A stretch of DNA of 64,000 nt. It comes from CAZNKU01 sp045545235 (lineage in GTDB: Bacteria > Bacillota > Clostridia > Monoglobales > Firm-18). The notes beneath the pieces were generated by a model. The model saw only the letters and a list, made by a program, of their open reading frames with translations, did not search any database and was not told the DNA's origin. A program made the position numbers and the translations under genes. The stretch spans positions 28,605-92,604 of the forward strand of contig JAZQAN010000076.1 of NCBI GenBank assembly GCA_045545235.1. The letters are read 5' to 3'. Within the stretch, counting starts at the first letter, position 1. Each line of letters starts with the position of its first letter. Positions 27,852 through 36,773 of the stretch are shown here, one piece after another.

Positions 27852-29267
27852 ATGGAAAGATTAATTAAAATTGGTAACGTTGTTAAAAAGAAATCATCAG
27901 AAATTGAAAAATCAAGAATAGGACTTGGCTTTGAAAAGCTTGACAGAGGTGTTTTTGACCCGGAAAAGGTTTATGACAAGGTGGAAGAAACAGGTGTAAA
28001 ATGGATTCGTTTGCAGTCGGGATGGGCGCGTACTGAAAAGGAAAAAGGTGTTTATGATTTTAAATGGCTTGATGATGTTGTAGATAATCTTCTTGCTCGT
28101 GGTTTAAAGCCGTGGCTTTGTCTTTGCTATGGCAATGGACTTTACAGTGAGGATGCCGCAAAAATATTTGGTGCGGTTGGTGTTCCTCCTATTTTTGATG
28201 AGGAATCAAAGAGAGCATGGGCAAACTATGTAGAGGCCACGGTTAAGCGTTATATAGGTAAAATTGACCTTTTTGAAGTGTGGAATGAACCTGATGGTCA
28301 TTGGTGCTGGAAACACGGTATAAACCTTACAGAGGTTGGGCAGTTTAACATAGATACTGCAAAGGCAATTAAGAAGGGCAACCCCGATGCAAAGGTTGTT
28401 GGCGGTGTAATGTGTAAAAGAAGTCTTCGTGATATGACTGAAGCCTTTGAAACAGGAATGGGAGATTACCTTGATTACGTTTCGTACCATCAGTATACTC
28501 ACGATGAAAGTACAGTTATACCGTATGTTAAGGCACTTCGTTCGCTTTGCGAGTCTTACAACAATAAAATTAAAATTATACAGGGTGAATCGGGTTCACA
28601 GTCAAGAAGTGACGGCAGAGGTGCCGTAAGAAGAGGCTGCTGGACACCTCTTAAACAGGCTAAACAATTGTTAAGACACACTGTAGTAGACTTGATTTCA
28701 GGGGTTGAATTTGCTTCATATTTTTCATGCGTGGATATGATAGAAGCACTAAACGGTGTAGTGGGAGATGCCGCATCTTATAATGATTTTGGCTATTTTG
28801 GTGTTCTTGGAGTGGAATTTGACGAAAACGGAATGCCAAAGGATGAATATAAACCAAAAATTTCTTTTGGTGCTTTACAGACATTGTCATCAATTTTTTA
28901 CAATGACTATGAATGCTGTGATGTGCCTGTTTACAGAGTACCTCAGGAGTCTCCGCGTATTTTCGGTATGGACTGTAATGATGCAAGCATTGTACAACAG
29001 GGCTTTAGTAAACCAAACGGTTCAAAGGCATTCGTTTACTGGAATGCTACAAACATCATGACTGCCGATTATGAATCAACAGTTACTTATGATGTTGCAC
29101 ATCTTGGTGATGATATAAAGATTATTGACCTTATGAACGGAACGGTATATAAATTCTCAGAAGATATGATTCAGGATACAGGCTTTGGTACATTTAAGCT
29201 TGTTAATATTCCTTTAAAGGATTATCCTCTGATGATTACATTTGGTGATTTTGCGGAAATTGAATAA
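27852..29267 (+). CDS. Clan GH-A TIM-barrel glycosidase, GH39-like, cytosolic
   Basis: A 471-residue protein with the order of a (beta/alpha)8 retaining glycosidase. WIRLQSGWARTEKEKGVYDF is the typical early barrel strand; the acid/base is probably Glu146 in EVWNEPDG, and the nucleophile candidate is Glu246 in IIQGESGSQ. A small C-terminal beta domain follows (~385-471). No signal peptide. GAGGTGA overlaps the previous stop. Similarity in pattern is to GH39 beta-xylosidases, but the nucleophile context differs, so the family assignment is tentative. It should act on imported fragments alongside the GH3 enzymes. Confidence 0.8.
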   Translation: MERLIKIGNVVKKKSSEIEKSRIGLGFEKLDRGVFDPEKVYDKVEETGVKWIRLQSGWARTEKEKGVYDFKWLDDVVDNLLARGLKPWLCLCYGNGLYSEDAAKIFGAVGVPPIFDEESKRAWANYVEATVKRYIGKIDLFEVWNEPDGHWCWKHGINLTEVGQFNIDTAKAIKKGNPDAKVVGGVMCKRSLRDMTEAFETGMGDYLDYVSYHQYTHDESTVIPYVKALRSLCESYNNKIKIIQGESGSQSRSDGRGAVRRGCWTPLKQAKQLLRHTVVDLISGVEFASYFSCVDMIEALNGVVGDAASYNDFGYFGVLGVEFDENGMPKDEYKPKISFGALQTLSSIFYNDYECCDVPVYRVPQESPRIFGMDCNDASIVQQGFSKPNGSKAFVYWNATNIMTADYESTVTYDVAHLGDDIKIIDLMNGTVYKFSEDMIQDTGFGTFKLVNIPLKDYPLMITFGDFAEIE

Positions 29268-29292
29268 ATTTTATGAATTTGAGGTGTTAAGT

Positions 29293-30696
29293 ATGAAAAA
29301 ACAGACTTTTGCTTTATTTTTTGGTAATCGTGGTTTTATGCCTGCAGAGTTAATTGAAGGTGCTCGTGAAGATATGATTAAAGCAGTAACGGATGCAGGT
29401 TACGACTACATAATTATGGACAAGGATGCAACAAGATATGGTGCGGTTGAAACTCGTGACGAGGGTAGGACTTACGCAAAATGGCTTAAGTCAAATGAGG
29501 GTAAATATGATGGTGTTATACTTTGTATGCCTATTTTTGTTGACGAAAACGGTGCGGTTACTGCACTTCAGGATGCAGGAGTACCTATTTTGATGCAAGC
29601 TTATCCTGATGAAATAGGTAAGATGGATTTTCAGCACCGTAGGGATGCATACTGCGGAAAATTTTCTGTAACTGATGTTTTTGAACAGTATAAATTACCT
29701 TATACGGTTTTGAAACCCCATGTTGTACATCCTCTTACTGATGAATTTGCACAAAATCTTCATGATTTTGCGGCAATTTGCAGAGTAGTAAATGGTATGA
29801 AAAGGTTTACAATTGGATGTATAGGTGCAAGGACTACTGCATTTAAAACAGTTCGCTTTGATGAACTTACAATGCAACGTCATGGTATTAATGTAGAAAG
29901 TTTTGACCTTTCGGAATTATTTGAATTTGTAAGGGCTAAGTTGGATAATGACCCGAAAGTGTTGGATAAAAAGGCTGCTTTGGAAGCTTATACGGATTTT
30001 ACCAACGTACCTGAAGATAAGAAAATTATGCTGGCAAAAATCAGTGTAGTAATTGATGAATATATTGAAGAATATCACCTTGACGCTATTTCTTTGCGTT
30101 GTTGGAATGAAATGGAAACATATCTTAGAGTTTGTCCGTGCGTACTTATAAGTGAACTTAACGACAGAGGAATAACGGCATCCTGTGAAATTGATATGTG
30201 TTCGGCTATTACTATGCGTGCACTATCTCTTGCAACACAAGGACCTGCTGCGTGTCTTGACTGGAACAATAATTATGGTGATGACCCTGATAAAGTAATT
30301 CTTTTCCATTGTGGTTCAACTGCTCAGAAGCTTATGGCAGCAAAGGGTACAGTTACATCACATAAAATGTTTGACAAAGGCGATCCCGGTAGCGGTTGGG
30401 GAACTAACGAGGGAAGAATTGCATCATTCCCCATGACATATTCAAACTGCAAAACAGAAGACGGAAAAATAACAATATATTTCAGTGAGGGAAAATTCAC
30501 CGATGATGTAATAGAAGATTCATTTTTTGGCTGTGGCGGTGTGGCTAAAATTGATAATTTGCAGGATAAACTTATAAAACTTGCAAGGGGTGGATTCAAA
30601 CACCATACAACAGTTGCCAATGGTCATGTTAAAATGATTCTTGAAGAGGCTTTTAAATATTATCTCGGTTATGATGTTGTTGATATAGAGGTGTAA
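29293..30696 (+). CDS. L-fucose/L-arabinose isomerase-family sugar isomerase
   Basis: A 467-residue protein of the fucose isomerase-like fold (COG2407 type): a Rossmann-like N-terminus (ALFFGNRGFMPAELI; VILCMPIFVDE) and a C-terminal catalytic region with the Glu/Asp/His metal-site patterns ISLRCWNEMETYL, CEIDMCSAITMRAL and ILFHCGSTA. The C-terminus has HHTTVANGHV. GAGGTG precedes ATG 29293; the upstream in-frame start at 29242 overlaps the previous gene and is rejected. It should convert an imported aldose to the ketose used by the kinase downstream. Whether the substrate is fucose, arabinose or another sugar is not clear. Confidence 0.88.
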   Translation: MKKQTFALFFGNRGFMPAELIEGAREDMIKAVTDAGYDYIIMDKDATRYGAVETRDEGRTYAKWLKSNEGKYDGVILCMPIFVDENGAVTALQDAGVPILMQAYPDEIGKMDFQHRRDAYCGKFSVTDVFEQYKLPYTVLKPHVVHPLTDEFAQNLHDFAAICRVVNGMKRFTIGCIGARTTAFKTVRFDELTMQRHGINVESFDLSELFEFVRAKLDNDPKVLDKKAALEAYTDFTNVPEDKKIMLAKISVVIDEYIEEYHLDAISLRCWNEMETYLRVCPCVLISELNDRGITASCEIDMCSAITMRALSLATQGPAACLDWNNNYGDDPDKVILFHCGSTAQKLMAAKGTVTSHKMFDKGDPGSGWGTNEGRIASFPMTYSNCKTEDGKITIYFSEGKFTDDVIEDSFFGCGGVAKIDNLQDKLIKLARGGFKHHTTVANGHVKMILEEAFKYYLGYDVVDIEV

Positions 30697-30700
30697 GTTT

Positions 30701-32164
30701 ATGATTATTACAGGTCTTGATGTAGGAACAAGCGGTTGTAAGCTTACGGCATATGATGAAAAGGGAAACTGGGTTTATAATTCATATAGGGAATACGAAG
30801 TAAAACGTATGAATAGTGAGCATGAGATTGATGCTGATGTTATATTTGCAGCCGTGTGTGAGGTTATAAAGGATGTATATTCAAAATGCGGAATTTCAGC
30901 AATAGGGGTAACTACGTTTGGTGAAACTTTTGTAGCAATTGATAAGGATGATAATGTTTTGTTGCCGTCTATGCTTTATACAGACCCACGTGGCGAGGAT
31001 GAGTGTGTTGAACTGTGTAATGCTTTGGGCGAAGAAAAAATAGCGGAAATTTCCGGTGTAAAACCACATCAAATGTATAGCTTGCCTAAAATAATGTGGA
31101 TTAAGAAAAATCGTCCGGAGGTATATAAAAAAATAAAAAGAATATTGCTTATACAGGATTATATAATATACAAGCTTACGGGAAATGCCGTTATTGATTA
31201 TTCACTTGCTGCAAGAACTATGGCGTTGGATATACAAAAAAAATGCTGGAGTGATGAAATAATTGAAGCGGCAGGAATTGATAAGAACTTACTTTCCGAA
31301 GTTGTTCCTAGTTTTAATGTTGCGGGAAAAGTAACGGATAATATTGCAAGAAAGCTTGGTATAAACCCGGATATTACAATTGTTAATGGTTCACATGACC
31401 AGGTTGCCGCCGCAGTAGGAGCAGGAGTGTTTTCACCGGGACAAGCTGTTGACGGAACGGGAACTGTTGAATGTGTAACACCTATATTTGATAGAATTCC
31501 TGAAAATTTTGATTTGTATAATGAAGGGTATTCTGTGGTACCTTATGTGTTTGACAATACATATGTATGTTATGCTTTATCTTTTACCGGTGGTGCAGTT
31601 ATAAAATGGTTTAAAGATAATTTTACCGTTAATAAAACTTATGGAGAATTAGATGCAGATGTTCCTGATAATGCTACCGGTATTTTGGTTATGCCGCATT
31701 TTGCAGGTGCTGCAAATCCATATATGGATAATGGCTCGAGGGCATCGTTTATAGGGCTTACCTTAGAGCATAAAAGCGGGGATGTCTACAAAGCACTTAT
31801 GGAAGGTGTAACTTATGAAATGATGGTTAACATTGAACATCTTGAAGGTTTTGGAATTCGTCCTGAAAAATTATATGCAACAGGTGGAGGAGCAGCTTCT
31901 GCTATATGGTTGCAGCTAAAGGCAGATATACTTAACCGACCAATAATTGCTATTGAAGCAAAAGAGGCAGGTACTTGTGGTACCTGTATGATGGTTGGGG
32001 TTGCAGTAGGTGTATATAAGGATTTATATGAGGCAAAAAAATATTTTGTTAAAGAAAAAGGTGTTTATTATCCTGAAGCAAATAAAGTAGAAACGTACAG
32101 AAAATATTTTCAGGCGTATAAAAAAATATATGGTGCTGTAAGACATATAACAGAGGAACTGTAA
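30701..32164 (+). CDS. FGGY-family carbohydrate kinase (xylulokinase-like)
   Basis: A 487-residue ASKHA-fold kinase. The N-terminal phosphate-binding loop is GLDVGTSGCKLTAYDEKGN; the second-lobe motifs are VDGTGTVECVTPIF and YATGGGAASAIWLQLKADIL. Length and motifs fit xylulokinase/fuculokinase relatives that phosphorylate ketoses. It starts 4 bases after the isomerase gene, with its ribosome binding site GAGGTG in the isomerase end, so the two are made together: aldose to ketose to ketose phosphate. The ketose and phosphorylation position are not determined. Confidence 0.92.
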   Translation: MIITGLDVGTSGCKLTAYDEKGNWVYNSYREYEVKRMNSEHEIDADVIFAAVCEVIKDVYSKCGISAIGVTTFGETFVAIDKDDNVLLPSMLYTDPRGEDECVELCNALGEEKIAEISGVKPHQMYSLPKIMWIKKNRPEVYKKIKRILLIQDYIIYKLTGNAVIDYSLAARTMALDIQKKCWSDEIIEAAGIDKNLLSEVVPSFNVAGKVTDNIARKLGINPDITIVNGSHDQVAAAVGAGVFSPGQAVDGTGTVECVTPIFDRIPENFDLYNEGYSVVPYVFDNTYVCYALSFTGGAVIKWFKDNFTVNKTYGELDADVPDNATGILVMPHFAGAANPYMDNGSRASFIGLTLEHKSGDVYKALMEGVTYEMMVNIEHLEGFGIRPEKLYATGGGAASAIWLQLKADILNRPIIAIEAKEAGTCGTCMMVGVAVGVYKDLYEAKKYFVKEKGVYYPEANKVETYRKYFQAYKKIYGAVRHITEEL

Positions 32165-32178
32165 ATAGGAGGATAAAA

Positions 32179-33009
32179 ATGTTAATGAATTTAAAGGAAA
32201 TCCTCGAAATTTCCGAATTGAAAAAATGTGCAATAGGTTCGTTTAATACACCGAATATGACAAGTATAAAGTCGGTTATTTCTGCGGCGGAAGAACTAAA
32301 TGAACCCGTAATAATTACTCATGCTCAATTACATGAGGAAATGGGGCTTTGTAAAATGGATGAGATTACTCCTGTGATGTTGTTTTTTGCAGAGAGGGCA
32401 AAGGTTCCTGTTTGCGTACATCTTGATCACGGCGAAGATCTTGACTACATAAAAAGAGCTCTTGAACTTGGTTACAATTCAGTTATGTATGATGGTTCAC
32501 ATCTTGGAGAAAAAGAAAATCTTATCAATACAAAAAAAGTTGTGGAAATGGCAAATGAATTTGGTGCATCTGTAGAAGCGGAGGTAGGCTCTATGGGTGC
32601 CAGAGAATTAGGAGTATGTGCAGATGACTGTATATATACAGACCCCGAAGCTGCGGTTCAATTTGCTGAAGAAACCGGTATAGATGCTCTTGCATGTGCA
32701 TTTGGTACAGTACATGGATTGCACCTTAAAGAACCAAAGTTGGATTTTGAACGACTTGAAAAAATTAATAGTCTTGTGAAAATTCCATTGGTTATGCATG
32801 GCGGAAGCGGTGTAAGTATTGAGGATTATAAAAAGGTAATAGCCTTGGGAATAAGAAAAATAAATTATTATACATATATGGCAAAAGCCGGTGGAACAGC
32901 AGTTTCGATGATGCGTGATAAGACTTTTTTTCATGACATTGAGGTTGAAGCTATGAAAGCTATGAAGGAAGATATAATGGGAGCAATTAAAATATTTGCA
33001 AATAAGTAA
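32179..33009 (+). CDS. Class II (Zn-dependent) ketose-bisphosphate aldolase family protein
   Basis: A 276-residue aldolase of the fructose/tagatose-bisphosphate class II family. Visible motifs: CVHLDHGEDLDYIKRALE (catalytic Asp and first metal His), VMYDGSHLGEKEN, EAEVGSMGARE, CAFGTVHGLHLKEPKLDF (metal His) and VMHGGSGVSIED (metal His). AGGAGG upstream. In GatY/FbaA-like enzymes the phosphate of DHAP is bound by GGSG and the final strand; that strand here reads KINYYT rather than the usual KIN(V/I)xT. Its place after isomerase and kinase suggests cleavage of a ketose phosphate to DHAP and an aldehyde. Note that it is not of the FucA class. Confidence 0.9.
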   Translation: MLMNLKEILEISELKKCAIGSFNTPNMTSIKSVISAAEELNEPVIITHAQLHEEMGLCKMDEITPVMLFFAERAKVPVCVHLDHGEDLDYIKRALELGYNSVMYDGSHLGEKENLINTKKVVEMANEFGASVEAEVGSMGARELGVCADDCIYTDPEAAVQFAEETGIDALACAFGTVHGLHLKEPKLDFERLEKINSLVKIPLVMHGGSGVSIEDYKKVIALGIRKINYYTYMAKAGGTAVSMMRDKTFFHDIEVEAMKAMKEDIMGAIKIFANK

Positions 33010-33039
33010 TTATGTGAATAGTCAGGAAGGAAGAAATAT

Positions 33040-33999
33040 ATGAAGATAGTAATACTTGATCATCCAAGAGAAAATCCGGGAGAAATAAATTGGTCCGGCT
33101 TTGAAAAATACGGTGAGGTCGTGAAATATTCACGTACCATACCCGAAGATGTTGTGGAACGTATTGGGGATGCTGAGGTTGTATTTTTAAACAAAACAGA
33201 TCTGAAAAGAGAAATGATAGAGCAATGTAAAAATCTGAAGTTTATTTCTGTTATCGGAACCGGGTACAATACTGTAGATGTAGCCGCAGCAAAAGAAAAG
33301 GGAATAATGGTTGCAAATGTTCCGTCTTACGGCACAGAGGCTATTGGTCAGCATGCCATAGCACTACTGCTTGAAATAACAAATCATGTGGGATATCATG
33401 ACGGTGAAGTGCGTAAGGGAAGAAAAACTTCTGACAGAGACTGGTGTTTCTGGGATTACCCGAGTATTGAGCTTGAAAACAAGACTATCGGTATAATAGG
33501 TCTTGGAAGAATAGGGCAGATAACTTCACGTGTTGCACAGGCTTTTGGTATGAAGGTGCTTGCATTTGATTCTTATCAGAATCAGGAACTTGTAAATGAC
33601 AACTGTAAGTATACTGACCTTGATACTTTGCTTGCAAATTCTGATGTTATTGCTTTGCATTGTCCGCTTTTTCCTGAAACAGAAAATATAATAAATAAAA
33701 ATACAATTGCAAAAATGAAGGATGGCGTTATTATTATCAACAACAGCCGTGGTGGTCTGGTAGTGGAAGAGGACCTTGCAGATGCACTTAACAGCGGAAA
33801 GGTGTATGCCGCAGGTCTGGATGCTGTAAAAGATGAGCCTATCAGTATGGATAACCCACTTTTGAAAGCCAAAAATTGCTTTTTTACTCCGCATATAAGC
33901 TGGGCGGCTATTGAATGCAGACAACGTCTTATTGACTATTCTGTTGATAATTTAAAACACTATCTTGAGGGTAATCCTATTAATATAGTAAATGCATAA
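33040..33999 (+). CDS. D-2-hydroxyacid dehydrogenase, NAD(P)-dependent
   Basis: A 319-residue member of the D-isomer-specific 2-hydroxyacid dehydrogenase family. The nucleotide-binding loop is GIIGLGRIGQITSRVAQAFG; the catalytic triad is seen as Arg in NNSRGGLVVEEDL, Glu in DAVKDEP and His in FFTPHISWAA. The family reduces 2-keto acids such as glyoxylate, hydroxypyruvate or pyruvate, or acts as phosphoglycerate dehydrogenase. Between two aldolase genes it may reduce the keto-acid product or oxidise a sugar-acid intermediate. Direction and substrate unknown. Confidence 0.92.
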   Translation: MKIVILDHPRENPGEINWSGFEKYGEVVKYSRTIPEDVVERIGDAEVVFLNKTDLKREMIEQCKNLKFISVIGTGYNTVDVAAAKEKGIMVANVPSYGTEAIGQHAIALLLEITNHVGYHDGEVRKGRKTSDRDWCFWDYPSIELENKTIGIIGLGRIGQITSRVAQAFGMKVLAFDSYQNQELVNDNCKYTDLDTLLANSDVIALHCPLFPETENIINKNTIAKMKDGVIIINNSRGGLVVEEDLADALNSGKVYAAGLDAVKDEPISMDNPLLKAKNCFFTPHISWAAIECRQRLIDYSVDNLKHYLEGNPINIVNA

Positions 34000-34012
34000 A
34001 AGGGGTATTAAC

Positions 34013-34777
34013 ATGAATAAGTATTTAAGATTAAAAGAAAAACTTGAAAACAGGGAAAAAGTACTTGGTACAACAATGATAATGTTCAAAACTCCACTTA
34101 TATTGGAACAGATGAACTGTGATGAACTTGACTACGTTCTTTTTGACGCGGAACACGGAGTTTTTAATACTGAAAATCTTGTGGAACTTTTGCAGGTGTG
34201 CCGTCTTATGGGGTTACCTGCTATGGTTCGTGCAAAGGATAGTGAATATCATCTTATAGCTAAGGTTATAGATATGGGTGCTGATGGTATAATGATTCCG
34301 CGAACAGAAAGTCTTGAACAATTAAAAACTGCTGTTGATGCGCTTTTGTTCTATCCTGAGGGTAGAAAAGGTTGTGGTGGAGTAGGTCAGTTCCGAAAGG
34401 GTGAATCTCCTGATGAATTTAAAAACACACGTTTCTTAATGCCACAGATTGAATCGCCCAAGGGTATTGAACTTTTGCCTGAAATGCTTGAAAAATACGG
34501 TGAATATATAAGTGCAGTAATGATTGGTCCATACGATTTGTCTGTTATGGTGGGTACGCCAAGAAATATAAAAAGCTCCGTAATGATTGAGGCAATTCAA
34601 AAGATTTTTGATATAAGCAATTCTTACGGTAAGTCCTGCGGTATATTTTGTGATGACGAGGTTTTGGCACAAAAATATCGCGATATGGGATGTAATGTTC
34701 TTTGGACAAGCACTGATAAGGATTTCTATATGAGAGGATATAACATGGAAATGGAAGTGCTTAAAAATATTAAATAA
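34013..34777 (+). CDS. HpcH/HpaI-family aldolase
   Basis: A 254-residue class II pyruvate-type aldolase. Key blocks are VLFDAEHGVFNTENL (with the Asp-Ala-Glu-His-Gly signature), PAMVRAKD, DMGADGIMIPRTES (metal region), LMPQIESPKGIE and MIGPYDLSVMVG. The family cleaves 2-keto-3-deoxy acids to pyruvate and an aldehyde with a divalent metal. ATG at 34013 is chosen since AGGGGT at 34001-34006 suits it; the upstream ATG at 33992 is within the preceding gene's end. Suggests a non-phosphorylative sugar-acid route beside the isomerase/kinase route. Confidence 0.9.
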   Translation: MNKYLRLKEKLENREKVLGTTMIMFKTPLILEQMNCDELDYVLFDAEHGVFNTENLVELLQVCRLMGLPAMVRAKDSEYHLIAKVIDMGADGIMIPRTESLEQLKTAVDALLFYPEGRKGCGGVGQFRKGESPDEFKNTRFLMPQIESPKGIELLPEMLEKYGEYISAVMIGPYDLSVMVGTPRNIKSSVMIEAIQKIFDISNSYGKSCGIFCDDEVLAQKYRDMGCNVLWTSTDKDFYMRGYNMEMEVLKNIK

Positions 34778-34796
34778 TATATTCTGAGGTGATATT

Positions 34797-35798
34797 ATGC
34801 AGTATGAAAAATTAGCAGGTCTGGATAAAAAAGTTTCTAAAATGGTTTTTGGTACAGCTACTCCGTTGCTTTTTGCGGCAGTTGCACCAAATGCAGGTAA
34901 AACTGAAGAAGATAAAGCGTTTAAACTGTTGGATACTGTCTATGGAGCCGGGATAAATACTTTTGATTGTGCCGCACATTACGGGGAAGAAATTCTGGGA
35001 AGATGGATGGAAAGCAGAGGTAACCGTGATGAGTGCGTGGTTATAACAAAAGGTGCCCATCCAAATCAGTGGCGTGACAGAGTAACAGATTATGATATTT
35101 TGTCAGATGCAAATGATTCGTTAAAAAAGCTTAAAACAGATAAAATAGATATTTATATGTTGCACAGAGACAGCCATGTTGTACCTGTAGAGATTATTGT
35201 AGATGCTTTAAACCGCCTGTATGATGAAGGTAAGATAGCTGTATTCGGAGGTTCTAACTGGACTCATAAGCGAATAGAAGAAGCTAATAAATATGCTGAT
35301 AAAAATAATTTAGTTCCATTTTCGGTAACCAGCCCCAATTTTGGTTTGGCAGAGCAGATTGCAGATCCGTGGACAGGCGATGCAAAGTTTGCAGATGGAT
35401 GTGTAACAATTTCAGGTCCTGAAAACAGAGAAGCAAGGGAATGGTATATAAATAATTCTATGCCTGTTTTTGCATATTCAAGCCTTGCAAGAGGTTTTTT
35501 CTCAGGTGCATTTACAAGTGCCTTCCCTGAAAAAGCAAAGCAGATAATGGACGAACCCGGTATTATCGGATATTATTGTGAACAAAACATCGAAAGATTA
35601 AAAAGATGCGAAATTCTTGCAGAAAAAATGGGTGTTACTGTTCCGCAAATTGCAATGGCGTGGATTTTTAATCAGCCTATGAGTGTGTTTGCTCTTTCGT
35701 CACCTGTTACTGCTGAACAGTTGAATTCTAATATAGAAGCACTTGACATCAAGCTTTCAGAAGATGAAGTCAAATGGCTTGATCTTGAAATTTCATGA
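34797..35798 (+). CDS. Aldo/keto reductase
   Basis: A 333-residue AKR-fold oxidoreductase. The catalytic tetrad is visible as Asp in NTFDCAAHYG with the following Tyr, Lys in VVITKGAHP and His in IYMLHRDSH. The C-terminal cofactor region includes VFALSSPVTAEQLNSNIEAL. NADPH is the usual cofactor. It may reduce the aldehyde from aldol cleavage, or oxidise a sugar to a lactone for the lactonase-like protein encoded next. The following gene overlaps its stop by 4 bases. Confidence 0.92.
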   Translation: MQYEKLAGLDKKVSKMVFGTATPLLFAAVAPNAGKTEEDKAFKLLDTVYGAGINTFDCAAHYGEEILGRWMESRGNRDECVVITKGAHPNQWRDRVTDYDILSDANDSLKKLKTDKIDIYMLHRDSHVVPVEIIVDALNRLYDEGKIAVFGGSNWTHKRIEEANKYADKNNLVPFSVTSPNFGLAEQIADPWTGDAKFADGCVTISGPENREAREWYINNSMPVFAYSSLARGFFSGAFTSAFPEKAKQIMDEPGIIGYYCEQNIERLKRCEILAEKMGVTVPQIAMAWIFNQPMSVFALSSPVTAEQLNSNIEALDIKLSEDEVKWLDLEIS

Positions 35799-36748
35799 TA
35801 CATACAGTTAACGGATTATATGATAAACAGGAATTTTCTCCCATACTTATTCATGAGCATATACGTTGTATGTCAAATGATTTATATATTGCTTTTGGTA
35901 AAAAATGGATTGATGAAGATAGATTGGTTGAATATTCTGCCAAAATTTTGAAAGCTTTGAAAACAAAGTATGGTGTGAATTTTTTTGTTGACGGAACACC
36001 GATAGATTTGGGAAGAGATGTTGGTATAATGAAAAGAATTTCTCAAAAATCAGGTGTGGAAATTGTTGCATCAACAGGTCTTTATCACTATATGGGATGT
36101 GCCACAAGCAAACGTGATGTGAATGAAATTGCTGATTGGTTTGTTGAAGAATATCAAAACGGTATTCAGGATACCGGTATTAAACCCGGTATTTTAAAGT
36201 GTGCTACCGAGGGTGATGAAATTTCCAATGACAATGCAAAGCGTATTGGTGCAACAGGCATTGCACAGTATAAAACAGGATTGCCTGTATACATTCACAG
36301 TAGTCATTTGGGGGATGTTGCATTAAGGCAGATTGATATTTTGTTGGAAAAAGGAGCAAATGCTGAAAAAATTATCATTGGTCATTCTTCAATAAACTAT
36401 GATTTTAAGTATCTTGAAAAATTACTTAAATGTGGGTGTTTTGTTTGTATTGACCAATGTCACCGTTTTGTAAGCAAGCTGGACGAAATACTGAATTCTG
36501 CTGTAAGGCTTTGTGAAAAGGGATATGAGGATAAAATATTGTTTTCCAACGATATATGTATTTATTCCGATTTTCTTAAAAAGGGATATACCGGACTTGA
36601 AAAAAGCGAAAGTGAACATATTGATAAATTTGGATTTGTATTTGAAAATATGTATAATGCTTTTGAAAAGGCAGGAGGAAACAGGAATCTCTGGAATAAA
36701 ATTATGTGTGAAAATCCATTTACAGTTTTAAATGTGGATAAGCAGTAA
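35795..36748 (+). CDS. Phosphotriesterase-family metal hydrolase, candidate sugar lactonase
   Basis: A 317-residue amidohydrolase-superfamily protein of the phosphotriesterase branch. Metal ligands can be traced: LIHEHIRC (His-x-His), the carbamylated Lys candidate in GILKCATEG, His in VYIHSSH, His in IIIGHSSIN and Asp in ILFSNDICI. The start overlaps the aldo/keto reductase stop in ATGA, implying coupled translation. Natural members of this family are mostly lactonases, so lactone opening after sugar oxidation by the partner is a fair hypothesis. True phosphotriesterase activity is unlikely. Confidence 0.85.
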   Translation: MIHTVNGLYDKQEFSPILIHEHIRCMSNDLYIAFGKKWIDEDRLVEYSAKILKALKTKYGVNFFVDGTPIDLGRDVGIMKRISQKSGVEIVASTGLYHYMGCATSKRDVNEIADWFVEEYQNGIQDTGIKPGILKCATEGDEISNDNAKRIGATGIAQYKTGLPVYIHSSHLGDVALRQIDILLEKGANAEKIIIGHSSINYDFKYLEKLLKCGCFVCIDQCHRFVSKLDEILNSAVRLCEKGYEDKILFSNDICIYSDFLKKGYTGLEKSESEHIDKFGFVFENMYNAFEKAGGNRNLWNKIMCENPFTVLNVDKQ

Positions 36749-36773
36749 ACATTTGAAAATTGAGGTGATAAAT

